From assembly GCA_947630975.1 (NCBI GenBank), contig CANRJP010000011.1:1-42467 (forward strand): a stretch of DNA of 42,467 nt, read 5' to 3'. The position numbers were made by a program, and so were the translations under genes. The DNA comes from an uncultured Clostridia bacterium (GTDB lineage: Bacteria > Bacillota > Clostridia > UMGS1883). Positions 29,492 to 38,200 of this stretch are shown here, piece after piece. Within the stretch, counting starts at the first letter, position 1, and every line of letters begins with the position of its first letter. The notes under the pieces were generated by a model. The model was not told the DNA's origin and searched no databases. It saw only the letters and a list, made by a program, of their open reading frames with translations.

Positions 29492-30685
29492 TCACTTCAA
29501 GGCTCCGGCAGCCTTCAAGGCTTCGACAGCCTTTTCAAGTGGAACGTCCTCGTTTTCATCAAACACGATATTGCCGTACTCGTCCAAAGCGGGAACGCTG
29601 GCGGCCTCAATGTCGGGGGTAACGCCCTCGTTGAGCCAAATGCCGTCAGGACGGTAATTTTTATAGCTTGTAAACTTGACTATGCCGTCGTCGCCGGAAG
29701 GGCCAACGGCGCAGACCACCTGGCTCACGCCTTTGCCGTAGGTTTTTTCTCCCACAATTACGCCCCTGCCCCGAGCCTGCATACAACCGGCCACTATCTC
29801 GCTGGCCGAGGCCGTGCCCCCGTCCACAAGGACGGCAAGAGGAAGATCGCAGGCTCCCTCGGCGGCGTATTCCTCGTCCCGCCGGCCTTCCTTGTCCTCG
29901 GTGTACATTATCAGCCCGTCGTCCAGGAACAGATCGCAAAGCTCCACGGCGGCGTCAAGATCGCCGCCGGGATTTTCCCGCAAGTCCAGTACGATACCGG
30001 TGACGCTTCCGTCAAGGCCGTCGATTATATTCCGGAACTTCTCGGCAGACTCCGCCGAAAATCCGGTATAGCGAAGGTAAAGCAAGCCGCCTTCGAGCTG
30101 TTTCTGTTCAATGCTGTACAGGTCTACCTCCTCGCGCTTAATCTTAAATTCCATTGTCTGACCGTCACGGTTCACGGTGATGGCCATTTCTTTATCCGTG
30201 TCGCTGTCGGAGCCTCTCATGTAGGCCACGGCGGCGTCCATTGTGGACGCGTTATATTCCGTTCCGTCGATGGCGGTGATCACGTCTCCGCTCTTCATAC
30301 CCGCCCGCTGAGCCGGGCCGCCGCTGTATGCGGTTATCACCACTATCTCGCCGCTCTCCGCGGCTCCCACCTCTACGCCTATGCCCTTATAGCTGCCGTT
30401 TATGGTGGTCTCTATGGACTGGGTGCTTTCCTCATCGTAAAATTCCGAATAGGGATCGTCTATGGTGGAAAGCATGGCGTTTATGGCGGCGTCCTCCGCC
30501 TCTCTCACGTCAAAATCCCCTATATATCTGCTCTCGAGCATCCTGCCCACAGCTTCCAGCCGTCGGAAGCGGCCGCCCCACGCACTGATACCGAGACCGT
30601 TAAAAACCAGTATGAACAGTATGCAGGTGAAGCTGAAGGTAAGAAGCACCGCAAGAAACACTTTGGATTTGCCGCTCAAAAACAA
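29492..30685 (-). CDS. S41 family C-terminal processing protease (CtpA-like)
   Basis: A 397-residue membrane-anchored protease. An N-terminal helix (VFLAVLLTFSFTCILFILVF) precedes a PDZ domain (about 95-180, GIGVEVGAAESGEIVVITAYSGGPAQRAGMKSGDVI). The S41 domain has LDLRENPGGDLDAAVELCDLFL, VDGGTASASEIVAG with the catalytic Ser, and GEKTYGKGVSQ with the Lys. It acts outside the membrane on exported proteins. The start is TTG at 30685, 7-8 bases after GCGGAGGTG. It belongs to the ftsEX-M23-ctpA-dacF cluster, but a family-2 repeat separates it from the M23 gene. Confidence 0.92.
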   Translation of the reverse strand: MFLSGKSKVFLAVLLTFSFTCILFILVFNGLGISAWGGRFRRLEAVGRMLESRYIGDFDVREAEDAAINAMLSTIDDPYSEFYDEESTQSIETTINGSYKGIGVEVGAAESGEIVVITAYSGGPAQRAGMKSGDVITAIDGTEYNASTMDAAVAYMRGSDSDTDKEMAITVNRDGQTMEFKIKREEVDLYSIEQKQLEGGLLYLRYTGFSAESAEKFRNIIDGLDGSVTGIVLDLRENPGGDLDAAVELCDLFLDDGLIMYTEDKEGRRDEEYAAEGACDLPLAVLVDGGTASASEIVAGCMQARGRGVIVGEKTYGKGVSQVVCAVGPSGDDGIVKFTSYKNYRPDGIWLNEGVTPDIEAASVPALDEYGNIVFDENEDVPLEKAVEALKAAGALK

Positions 30686-30703
30686 GCACCTCCGCTTGGA
30701 TGA

Positions 30704-30881
30704 TTAAGGTAATACCGCACAGAGATTGTACCCAGATTGCGCCGCAGATTTTTTGACGGAATTACGAAAACGACGAAGGAATACTGTCGTATTTCAAGGA
30801 GTTTTCGTAAGAAACGTCGGAAAAGATGCAAGCAAGGTGGGTACAAAGCTCCTTAGCGGTCTTTGTGCGGTATTGCCTTAA
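30704..30881 (-). repeat. Family-2 inverted-repeat element (MITE-like), copy B
   Basis: A 178-bp element starting TTAAGGTAATACCGCAC and ending GTGCGGTATTGCCTTAA. It is in the opposite orientation to copy A and closely similar along its length. It is inserted 1 base beyond the stop codon of the M23 peptidase gene and before the ctpA-like gene, inside an operon. A transcript through it could fold into a long hairpin. Confidence 0.85.
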
Positions 30882-30882
30882 C

Positions 30883-32100
30883 TTATTTCAAATAATTAAG
30901 TGGGTTCTGAAGATTTCCGTTATAGCTGACCTCAAAATGACAGTGCGGCCCGGTGGAATTGCCGGTGGAACCGGCCTTCGCTATGACCTGACCCCGCTTT
31001 ACCGTTTGGCCCGGGGACACCAAAAGCTGACTGTTGTGGGCATAAAGGGTTGTGTAGCCGTTGCCGTGGTTGATGGAGATATATCTTCCGTAGCTGCTGT
31101 TGTACTGGGCGATTATTACTACGCCGTCCTCGGCGGCAAGTACATTCGTACCGTAAGCGGTGGAAATGTCGATACCCCGGTGGAAGCTGTAGGTGTGGCT
31201 GATAGGATGGTAACGGTAGCCGAAGGGGCTGGTTATCCTTACGCCGCTCGGCGCCGGCCAGCAAAACTTGCCGCCGGTATAGTTGGACGCCAGAACGGAC
31301 TTTTGGCTCTCAAGCTGTTTTCTCCGTATTTCCTCCTGAGCCTTGCGCTCCTCCTCCTCGTATTCCTTTTCGGCGGCGGCATAGGCTTTGGCCGCAAGTT
31401 CCTCGTCGCCGGAAAGCTCGTCGATGAGAGCCTGCTGTTTTTCGAGGGTGAGCTCAAGCTGTTCCTGCTTGAGCTCGAGGCTCCTGTGCTGGCTGTTCTG
31501 CCGTTCAAGAAGCTTTTCCTGTTCTTCCTTGGCGGTCTTGATTATCCGCTGGTTTTCGGCATATTTATTCAGCACGTCCTTGTCGTAGTCAAGTATGCTG
31601 CCGATAATCTCCACGCGCTCCAAGAGATCACTGAAGCTTTCGGCGCCGAAAAGCACCTCCAGATATGAGGTGCTGCCGTTTTCGTACATAATGCGCGCCC
31701 GGGTCTTGAACTCCTCCTCGTAGGCGGCGGTGTTGGCCTTGGCCTCCTCCAGCTCAATCGCCTTGCGCTCTATTTCTTCCTCGGTGTTCTGTATGTCGCT
31801 TTGCAGCGCGGCCACCTCGTCCTCAACGGCGGTGAGTTCGCTGTCAAAGTTGGCGTAGGCCTTAACAACATTTGCCTTTTTATTCTTTATGTCGTCAAGC
31901 TCCTGCTTGGCCTTGTCCCTCGCCGCCTTGGCGTCGTCCACCGCCGATGCCCGGCTTATCACCGGATAAAGGCACGAGAACAGGAACAGCACCGCCACGG
32001 CGATGGCGCAGATACCAGCCACGATGCGCTTTTTCTCATATTTCCGCTTGGGCCCGCCCGAAGCGGGCTTACCCGGAGCGGGTCTTTTATCCTTGCTCAT
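30883..32100 (-). CDS. M23 murein hydrolase with coiled coil (EnvC/PcsB-like)
   Basis: A 405-residue exported protein. A basic N-terminus and transmembrane segment (IVAGICAIAVAVLFLFSCLYPVI) precede a long coiled coil (about residues 50-260, Glu/Lys/Gln-rich). The C-terminal LytM/M23 domain shows the zinc motifs HRGIDIS and HCHFEVSYNG, so catalytic residues are intact. It sits directly after ftsX, and FtsEX is known to activate such hydrolases through the coiled coil. That pairing is the likely role here. The start ATG 32100 follows AAAGGACGG. Confidence 0.92.
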   Translation of the reverse strand: MSKDKRPAPGKPASGGPKRKYEKKRIVAGICAIAVAVLFLFSCLYPVISRASAVDDAKAARDKAKQELDDIKNKKANVVKAYANFDSELTAVEDEVAALQSDIQNTEEEIERKAIELEEAKANTAAYEEEFKTRARIMYENGSTSYLEVLFGAESFSDLLERVEIIGSILDYDKDVLNKYAENQRIIKTAKEEQEKLLERQNSQHRSLELKQEQLELTLEKQQALIDELSGDEELAAKAYAAAEKEYEEEERKAQEEIRRKQLESQKSVLASNYTGGKFCWPAPSGVRITSPFGYRYHPISHTYSFHRGIDISTAYGTNVLAAEDGVVIIAQYNSSYGRYISINHGNGYTTLYAHNSQLLVSPGQTVKRGQVIAKAGSTGNSTGPHCHFEVSYNGNLQNPLNYLK

Positions 32101-32119
32101 AGCAAACCGTCCTTTCACG

Positions 32120-32992
32120 TCAGACCTTCAAATGGCGGCGCACCGCCGTTCTGCTGCCGAGACTGCCCATGACCACGCCGAATATGAGAAGTCCTCCGCA
32201 CACCGGCAGGGCCATCTGGCTGAAGCTGTAAAGCTCGAAAAGGTCAAGGAACTCCACGACACGGCTCACGGCGGCATTGTAACCGAAGGCGATAACGATT
32301 ATTGCCGCCGCCGCTCCGATTATGCCCACTATGACCCCCTCAAGGACAAAGGGACGCCGGATAAAGCCGTCGGTTGCGCCCACAAACTTCATGATGTGAA
32401 TTTCTTCCTCACGGGCGTGGACGCTGAGCTTGATTGTGTTCTGGATAATGAACACGGCGGTCAGCAGGAGGATAAGCATGGCGATAAGGCTGCCGATCTT
32501 TATGACGTTGGTGACCGAAATCACCCGGCGGATTATATCCTCACGGTTCACTACACGGGCCACGCCGCGTACACCGGCGGCGGCCTTCTCAAGCTCGCCC
32601 ACCCGAGTCAGATCCTCCGGAGTTATCTTGACGCTGGCGCGGAGTATGTCCGAGCCGTCCATACCGCTGAAATTGTCGCTGTATTCGCTGCCCAGCTCCT
32701 CCTTGTAATTTTCAAAGGCCTTCTCCTTGCTCTCGAACTCGGCGGACTTAACGTTGGGCAGGGCGGATATTTCTTTGAGTATACGCTCCTCGCCGGCGGA
32801 GCTGACGGTATCCTCAATAAAGGCCTGAAGCTCGCACTGGCTGGATATCTGCTCGCCGATATAATTTATATTAAATGCAAAGAGCAAAAATACGCCGAAC
32901 AAAAACAAACAACACGCTATTGTGATTATGGAGGCAGCCGTCATGACGGCGTTCCGCCCCAGAGAACTCATCGCTGTTTTAAACGAGTACAT
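32120..32992 (-). CDS. ftsX: Cell division protein FtsX
   Basis: A 290-residue membrane protein with the FtsX/MacB permease plan. The first helix (VMTAASIITIACCLFLFGVFLLF) is followed by an extracellular domain of about 120 residues. Three C-terminal helices include IGSLIAMLILLLTAVFIIQNTIKLSVHAREEEIHIMKFVGATDGFIRRPFVLEG. It couples FtsE ATPase activity to extracellular peptidoglycan hydrolases. The ATG at 32992 overlaps the ftsE stop by 14 bases and has GGAGG about 11 bases upstream. Longer starts are less likely. Confidence 0.94.
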   Translation of the reverse strand: MYSFKTAMSSLGRNAVMTAASIITIACCLFLFGVFLLFAFNINYIGEQISSQCELQAFIEDTVSSAGEERILKEISALPNVKSAEFESKEKAFENYKEELGSEYSDNFSGMDGSDILRASVKITPEDLTRVGELEKAAAGVRGVARVVNREDIIRRVISVTNVIKIGSLIAMLILLLTAVFIIQNTIKLSVHAREEEIHIMKFVGATDGFIRRPFVLEGVIVGIIGAAAAIIVIAFGYNAAVSRVVEFLDLFELYSFSQMALPVCGGLLIFGVVMGSLGSRTAVRRHLKV

Positions 32993-33671
32993 CCGAGTTA
33001 TAGCCTCCTTCCATTTCATCGCGCACAACAACGCCGCTCTCCAACTGGATAACCCGCCGGTGAGCGTCGTCGACTATCTTAGAGGAATGGGTCACCATAA
33101 CTATGGTGGTGCCCATACGGTTTATTTCCATAAGAAGCTTCATTATTTCCTCGGCGGTCTCCATGTCAAGGTTGCCGGTGGGCTCGTCCGCGACGACTAT
33201 CGCCGGACTGTTGACCAGAGCGCGGGCTATGCAGACACGCTGCTGCTCGCCGCCGGAAAGCTCGTTGGGATAGTTTTTAGCCCTGTCGGAAAGACCGACA
33301 AGGCTGAGTATAGTGGGTACCTTGCGCCGTATTTCCCGCTTCTTTGCCCGGACAACCTCCATCGCGAAGGCCACGTTCTCATACACGGTCTTGTTGGGCA
33401 GGAGCCTGAAATCCTGAAACACCACGCCAACGCTGCGGCGGAGATAAGGCAGCTTTTTCTTTTTAAGCCTGTTGACCGTGATCCCGTTGACGATAACGTC
33501 GCCGGCGTAGGGCTTTACCTCGCCGGTGAGCAGCTTTACGGCGCTGCTTTTGCCCGCACCGGTCTTGCCCACAAGAAAGACAAATTCCCCATCGGCGATC
33601 TTGAAGCTGACATTTTCGAGCCCTATAATGTCGTTGTCATATATAACAGTAACATCTCTGAATTCAATCAA
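32979..33671 (-). CDS. ftsE: Cell division ATP-binding protein FtsE
   Basis: A 230-residue ABC ATPase. Walker A is [15 protein letters not shown] (near 34-47), the ABC signature is [17 protein letters not shown] (near 137-153), Walker B is [11 protein letters not shown] and the switch is [32 protein letters not shown] is the Q-loop segment typical of FtsE. It pairs with FtsX. The start is TTG 33671 after GGGAGG. Confidence 0.95.
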   Translation of the reverse strand: MIEFRDVTVIYDNDIIGLENVSFKIADGEFVFLVGKTGAGKSSAVKLLTGEVKPYAGDVIVNGITVNRLKKKKLPYLRRSVGVVFQDFRLLPNKTVYENVAFAMEVVRAKKREIRRKVPTILSLVGLSDRAKNYPNELSGGEQQRVCIARALVNSPAIVVADEPTGNLDMETAEEIMKLLMEINRMGTTIVMVTHSSKIVDDAHRRVIQLESGVVVRDEMEGGYNSDVLV

Positions 33672-33692
33672 ACCAATGCCTCCCGATCATGT

Positions 33693-34781
33693 TTACATTT
33701 TTGATGGGTTGGACTGCAAATACTTCTTGACCATCATGGCCACCTTGAACACGATGGCGTGGTCAAAAATACGAAGATCAAGGCCGGTTATCTTCTGAAC
33801 CTTGTCAAGGCGGTACACAAGGGTGTTGCGGTGAACATAGAGCTGACGGGAGGTTTCCGACACATTCAGATTGTTGTCAAAAAACTTCTGAATGGTAAAA
33901 AGCGTCTCCTGATCAAGGGAATCGATGGAGTCCTTCTTGAACACCTCGGAGAGGAACAGCTCGCACAGCGTGGTCGGAAGCTGATATATGAGGCGGCCTA
34001 TGCCCAGATTTTCATAGTTGACGATGTGCTTGTCGTTGTCAAAGACTCTGCCCACCTCTATGGCGATGTTGGCCTCCTTGAAGCTGCGGGCTATGTCTCG
34101 AATGTTGGCGGCGGGTGTGCCTATGCCCACAATTACGTTCACCATGGCTTCGGTCTGGAGAGTGTCGACTATGCTGCGGGCCATTTTTTCAACATCCTTG
34201 AATATCATACCGTCCCGCATTTCCTTGACGAGGACAATGGTGCTGCCGTCCAGATCTATCACAAAGTCACGGTTGTTTTCGGGAAAGATACCCGATATGA
34301 CGTCAAAAACGTCCAAATCCTTTTTGTCGTATTTCCGCACCACAAGCACAACTCTCGACGACTCGTAGGCCAGATGAAGCTCCTTGCTCTTGACGAAAAC
34401 GTCGCCGGGCAGGATGTTGTCCATGATTATGTTCTTCACAAAATTCGTCTTGTCGAACTTGTCGTCATAGAACTGGCGCATATTGTCAATGGATATGGTC
34501 AGAATTTCGGCAAACTTGGCCGCGGAGGCGTCCTCCCCCTCCACAAAACTCACAAATTCCAGCTTGCCTCTGGTTTCCACAGGCAGAAAGCTGTAGCCGA
34601 GATAGTGGACGACGCTGCCGCCCGAGGACTCGCACTTGGAGAGTATGACGCTCACGTTCGCGTCGATTTCCGCGGGGTTGCCCGGTGAGGTTATGTACCC
34701 GGTATAGTCGATCATACCTATCTTCCTGCCAAAAGCTTCCTTAAGCTGATAGAGCATTGTGTTCAGATACTTGCTTGCCAT
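33693..34781 (-). CDS. PucR/CdaR-family helix-turn-helix regulator
   Basis: A 362-residue protein. The C-terminal PucR-type HTH reads FFDNNLNVSETSRQLYVHRNTLVYRLDKVQKITGLDLR at about 300-340. A GGDEF-like or CdaR-type domain precedes it (about 130-280). The N-terminal 120 residues are a sensor region of no obvious family. It begins with a promoter 80 bases upstream and lies 21 bases before ftsE, so it is probably transcribed with ftsEX. Regulators of this class usually control carbon or nitrogen use. An effect on the envelope operon is inference. Confidence 0.85.
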   Translation of the reverse strand: MASKYLNTMLYQLKEAFGRKIGMIDYTGYITSPGNPAEIDANVSVILSKCESSGGSVVHYLGYSFLPVETRGKLEFVSFVEGEDASAAKFAEILTISIDNMRQFYDDKFDKTNFVKNIIMDNILPGDVFVKSKELHLAYESSRVVLVVRKYDKKDLDVFDVISGIFPENNRDFVIDLDGSTIVLVKEMRDGMIFKDVEKMARSIVDTLQTEAMVNVIVGIGTPAANIRDIARSFKEANIAIEVGRVFDNDKHIVNYENLGIGRLIYQLPTTLCELFLSEVFKKDSIDSLDQETLFTIQKFFDNNLNVSETSRQLYVHRNTLVYRLDKVQKITGLDLRIFDHAIVFKVAMMVKKYLQSNPSKM

Positions 34782-34860
34782 TTATCCCAATCCTTTCGCT
34801 GTTTAGTAAGTAAGCCGCGATACCGCCCAATCGGATGAGACGTCCGAACCCAATACGGTA

Positions 34861-34889
34861 ATTATACTACATCCGCCGGAATATTTCAA
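34861..34889 (-). promoter_or_regulatory. Sigma-A promoter of the PucR-ftsEX cluster
   Basis: TTGAAA (34884-34889), a 17-base spacer and TATAAT (34861-34866) on the minus strand. Confidence 0.75.
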
Positions 34890-35115
34890 TAAGAATTTTG
34901 TAACATTTTTGAAAACATTGTAACATTTTTGAAAAGTTCGGCGTATCGTGACTAAAACTCAATAATATTGTATCACCTTTATGCAAAAATGTCAAGAAGA
35001 TAAAATTCATTTTAGGAAACAAATTATTTACGGAACAAAATATTTCGGGAACTGTCTTTCGGTTTTTCCACTGACCGCTAACCACTAAAAATCTTTTCAC
35101 TTTTAAAAAATTATG

Positions 35116-35144
35116 TTGCATTCCCAGCATTTATATGATATAAT
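35116..35144 (+). promoter_or_regulatory. Sigma-A promoter of the M60 operon
   Basis: TTGCAT (35116-35121), a 17-base spacer and TATAAT (35139-35144). The leader from about 35151 to the GTG at 35288 is about 135 bases. The region 34890-35115 between the two divergent promoters is AT-rich and I see no gene in it. Confidence 0.75.
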
Positions 35145-35155
35145 ACTGATGAAAT

Positions 35156-35264
35156 CAGTCGGCGCGGCCCGGAACCTCGGCGGAGACGGAGAAAAACTTT
35201 GATAATTCGTCGCCTCAAAGGAATTTTTACGTTAAACCGGCCCGGGCTCCACTCGCGGCGACTG
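35156..35264 (+). ncRNA. Structured 5' leader of the M60 operon
   Basis: The leader can fold into nested helices. CAGTCGGCGCG (35156-35166) pairs with CGCGGCGACTG (35254-35264) with one mismatch. GCCCGG (35167-35172) pairs with CCGGGC (35242-35247). Inside, AAAAACTTTGA (35192-35202) pairs with TCAAAG-TTTTT (35215-35228). GTCGCC at 35209-35214 could pair alternatively with GGCGAC at 35257-35262, which would open the outer helix. I cannot match it to a riboswitch class that I know. It is a candidate regulatory RNA only. Confidence 0.4.
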
Positions 35265-35287
35265 AAAAATGTAAAGGAGAAATGCAC

Positions 35288-38200
35288 GTGAAAAAGACGA
35301 GACTTTTGGCATTAGTGATCTGTCTTGCCTTCGTGTTCACCATGGCGCCCATGGCGAGCTTTGCGGAGGAAGCGGCTCCCGGTACGGATACCGTTGTGGA
35401 GTCCTACGGTACGATCACCGCCACACTGAGGTTTGATTATCCTCAGCGCACAGATTTGGTAACATCCAAAAACATCAACGTTTTCCTCCTGGATGAAAAC
35501 GGAAACATGCTTCGCGAGGCGAAGATCAACGGCAACGCTTCGACCGACACCGTTGTTACCCTCAAGAACACCGACGGTGTTCAGCTCACGACCGAGCAGG
35601 AGATCGGCTATATGGACGTACTGTTCAACAACGTTCCCGCCGGCGTTTCCTATGTGCTTGAGTACACCGGCGACGGCTATAAGAATTATATTTCCGAGCC
35701 GTTCGCAATTGAAAATTATTCCAAGCGCGCAATAGTCGGCACGGACGGCAACACCTTCTCTCTCGGCGACGTTACCGGTGACGAGCTCATTGATCAGGCC
35801 GACATCGACGCCATAAGCGGCGCTCTTGGCAGCGAGACCGCCGAGGACATCGCCCTTTACGACCTGAACGGCGACGGCAAAATCGACATCGTTGACCTCA
35901 TGTACGTCAACCATCAGGCCGCTCAGGAAAAAGGCGGCCCGGGCTTTGCAAACGAGCCCATTGAGATCTATGACACCAACCTTATAATGACAAAGGTCAT
36001 AGAGGTCAAGAAAATTCAGGAAGAGATGGAACAGACTTTGGACGTTTCCGGCAATGTGGCCAACCTCTTTGCCGAGAACAACGCCGATACCATCGCCTTC
36101 AGCTCTAAGAACGACGAGCCCGTGGCCATCCCCATCACCTTTGAGGAGCCTGTGGAGATGGAGCAGATCGAGATCGTAAGCCCCTCCGTTACAGGCGCTA
36201 TCACCGCCGGTCTGGCCAAGGTGGAGTGCGAGGATCTGGACACCAAGGAAACCTTCTTTGTAGAGGTTCCCTTCAACACCGAAACACCCGAAGAGGTTCT
36301 ACCCCTTGCCGCCGACGGCGACACCGGTCGCAGCAACATCGTTATCAACCTTGGCCGCCGGGTGGCTGTCAAGAAGGTAACCATCAATGTTGAGAAGGTA
36401 GAGGGCGCTGACGGAAAGGCCACCTTCGCCGTAGTTCAGGAGATCAAGTTCCTCAAGGACATCGTTCCCGAGAACCCCGCCTCCCAGAACATGGCCGTGA
36501 CCGGCCTCACCGCCACCCCCGGCAACGAAGAGATCAGCTTCACCTGGGACGCTTATCCCAACGTTACCGGCTACATAATCTACTACACCAACACAAAGAA
36601 GCCCGGCGAGGGTGAAAAGCAGGTATTCTTCGATACCAACAGCGGTACCGTTGACGGCCTGACCAACCTGACCCCCTACAACTTCTGCATCACAGCCGTA
36701 AGCGGCGACGAGGGCGCCGGCCGGTGGGAGAGCATCCGCTCCGAGACAATCACCGCCACTCCCGAGCCCAGTGGCCCGCCCACAGAAAAGACGACCATGA
36801 TCGTTGTTAAAAACAGCGAGGACGACAACACTGTAAAGAGCGGCGAGCTGAACGTATCTTGGAAGGAAGTTGACAACACCTCTTTCTACCGCGTTTATTA
36901 TAAGGATACCGGCGTACTTACGGACAATCCATCCTATAAAAACGAGGACGAACTCATAGCTGACGGCTACACGGTATACAGCCTTACCGGCGAAGAGGGC
37001 GCAACCGACGTAGCCACCTTAAGCGTGACACTGACCGGCCTTACAAATGACGTTGAATACAGCATCTTTGTCATCGTCGGCAATGACAAGGGTCTCGGCC
37101 CTGTGTCCGACCGCTATACCGGCACTCCCAAAGAGAGCAAGATCGAGTTCCCCAAGCTGCCCACTATGGATAGGCTGGAAAATGAACACATCACCGGCGG
37201 ATGGCTTTTAAACAGCAACTATGACCCCAACGAAACTGCCGATGGTAAGACCTTTGATCCCAAGGTAATGTATGACGAGAATCCCACTACATACTGGCAA
37301 TCCTCCAGTAGATGGTGGGAGGACACAAATGTTGCCTTTGAGTTTGACCAGGAATATGAGATGAACTATCTGTTCTATATTCCGAGGCTTGACGGCACAT
37401 ACCGCAACAACCACCGTCTCTACTCAATATGGACATATGACGAAGAAGCTTATCAAAAGGTAGTGGACGGCGGATATATTGAAGAACTTAAGGCAAAGAA
37501 TTGTATCAGTGACAGTAAAAAGATTGAAGCCCTCAAGGCTTTAGCTACCACCACTACCATTAACGGCAATGTAAATGTTTCCGAACGTATAAACGGTTAC
37601 ATGATATTCCCCTTCGACAAGACAAATGTAAGATTTATCATTATCAGAACCGAACAGGAAAATTACTGGGTACGTTCGCTTACTGATGTATTCTTCTATA
37701 AGGGTAATAGTCTTGCCGAGGATGTTTCCGCTCTCTTTGGAGACGACGCTTACACCACTCTCAGCGAGTCTGCCGCTAACGCAAGTGACGCAGCTTTCAA
37801 ATCGACTATTAGTCAGCTCAAAAGCCGCGCCAACAGCTCTGACGGTTACTATGTTGACAAGGACAGCCTTCTTGACGAGATCAGTCTTGCCGAAGCACTC
37901 AAGAACAACAAGCCCACCGGCGGCTTTGTAAAGAGCGACTTCCGCTCTCGCGGCGCAGGAAAAGACTCCACCAAGTTCGGTCAGAGCGCCAGCGACCTTC
38001 AGCCCCTCGGCGTGGCCTGCTGGTCCGGCCCAGACGCCATCCGCGCCGACCGCGGCAAACTGAATGACGGTGCGCTGGTAGTTTACGCTCAGCTTCCCGA
38101 CGATGCAGACACCCATCCCGTGACCCTTGTGGGCACCCAGTATTACGGCGAGGCCAACGCCTGGCAGACCTCCGTTCCTCTGAGCAAGGGCCGCAACCGC

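Noticed and set aside
35156-35264. c-di-GMP, cobalamin, ydaO or ZTP riboswitch in the M60 leader
   Set aside because: None of the conserved core motifs I know for these classes could be found, so I left it as an unclassified structured leader.
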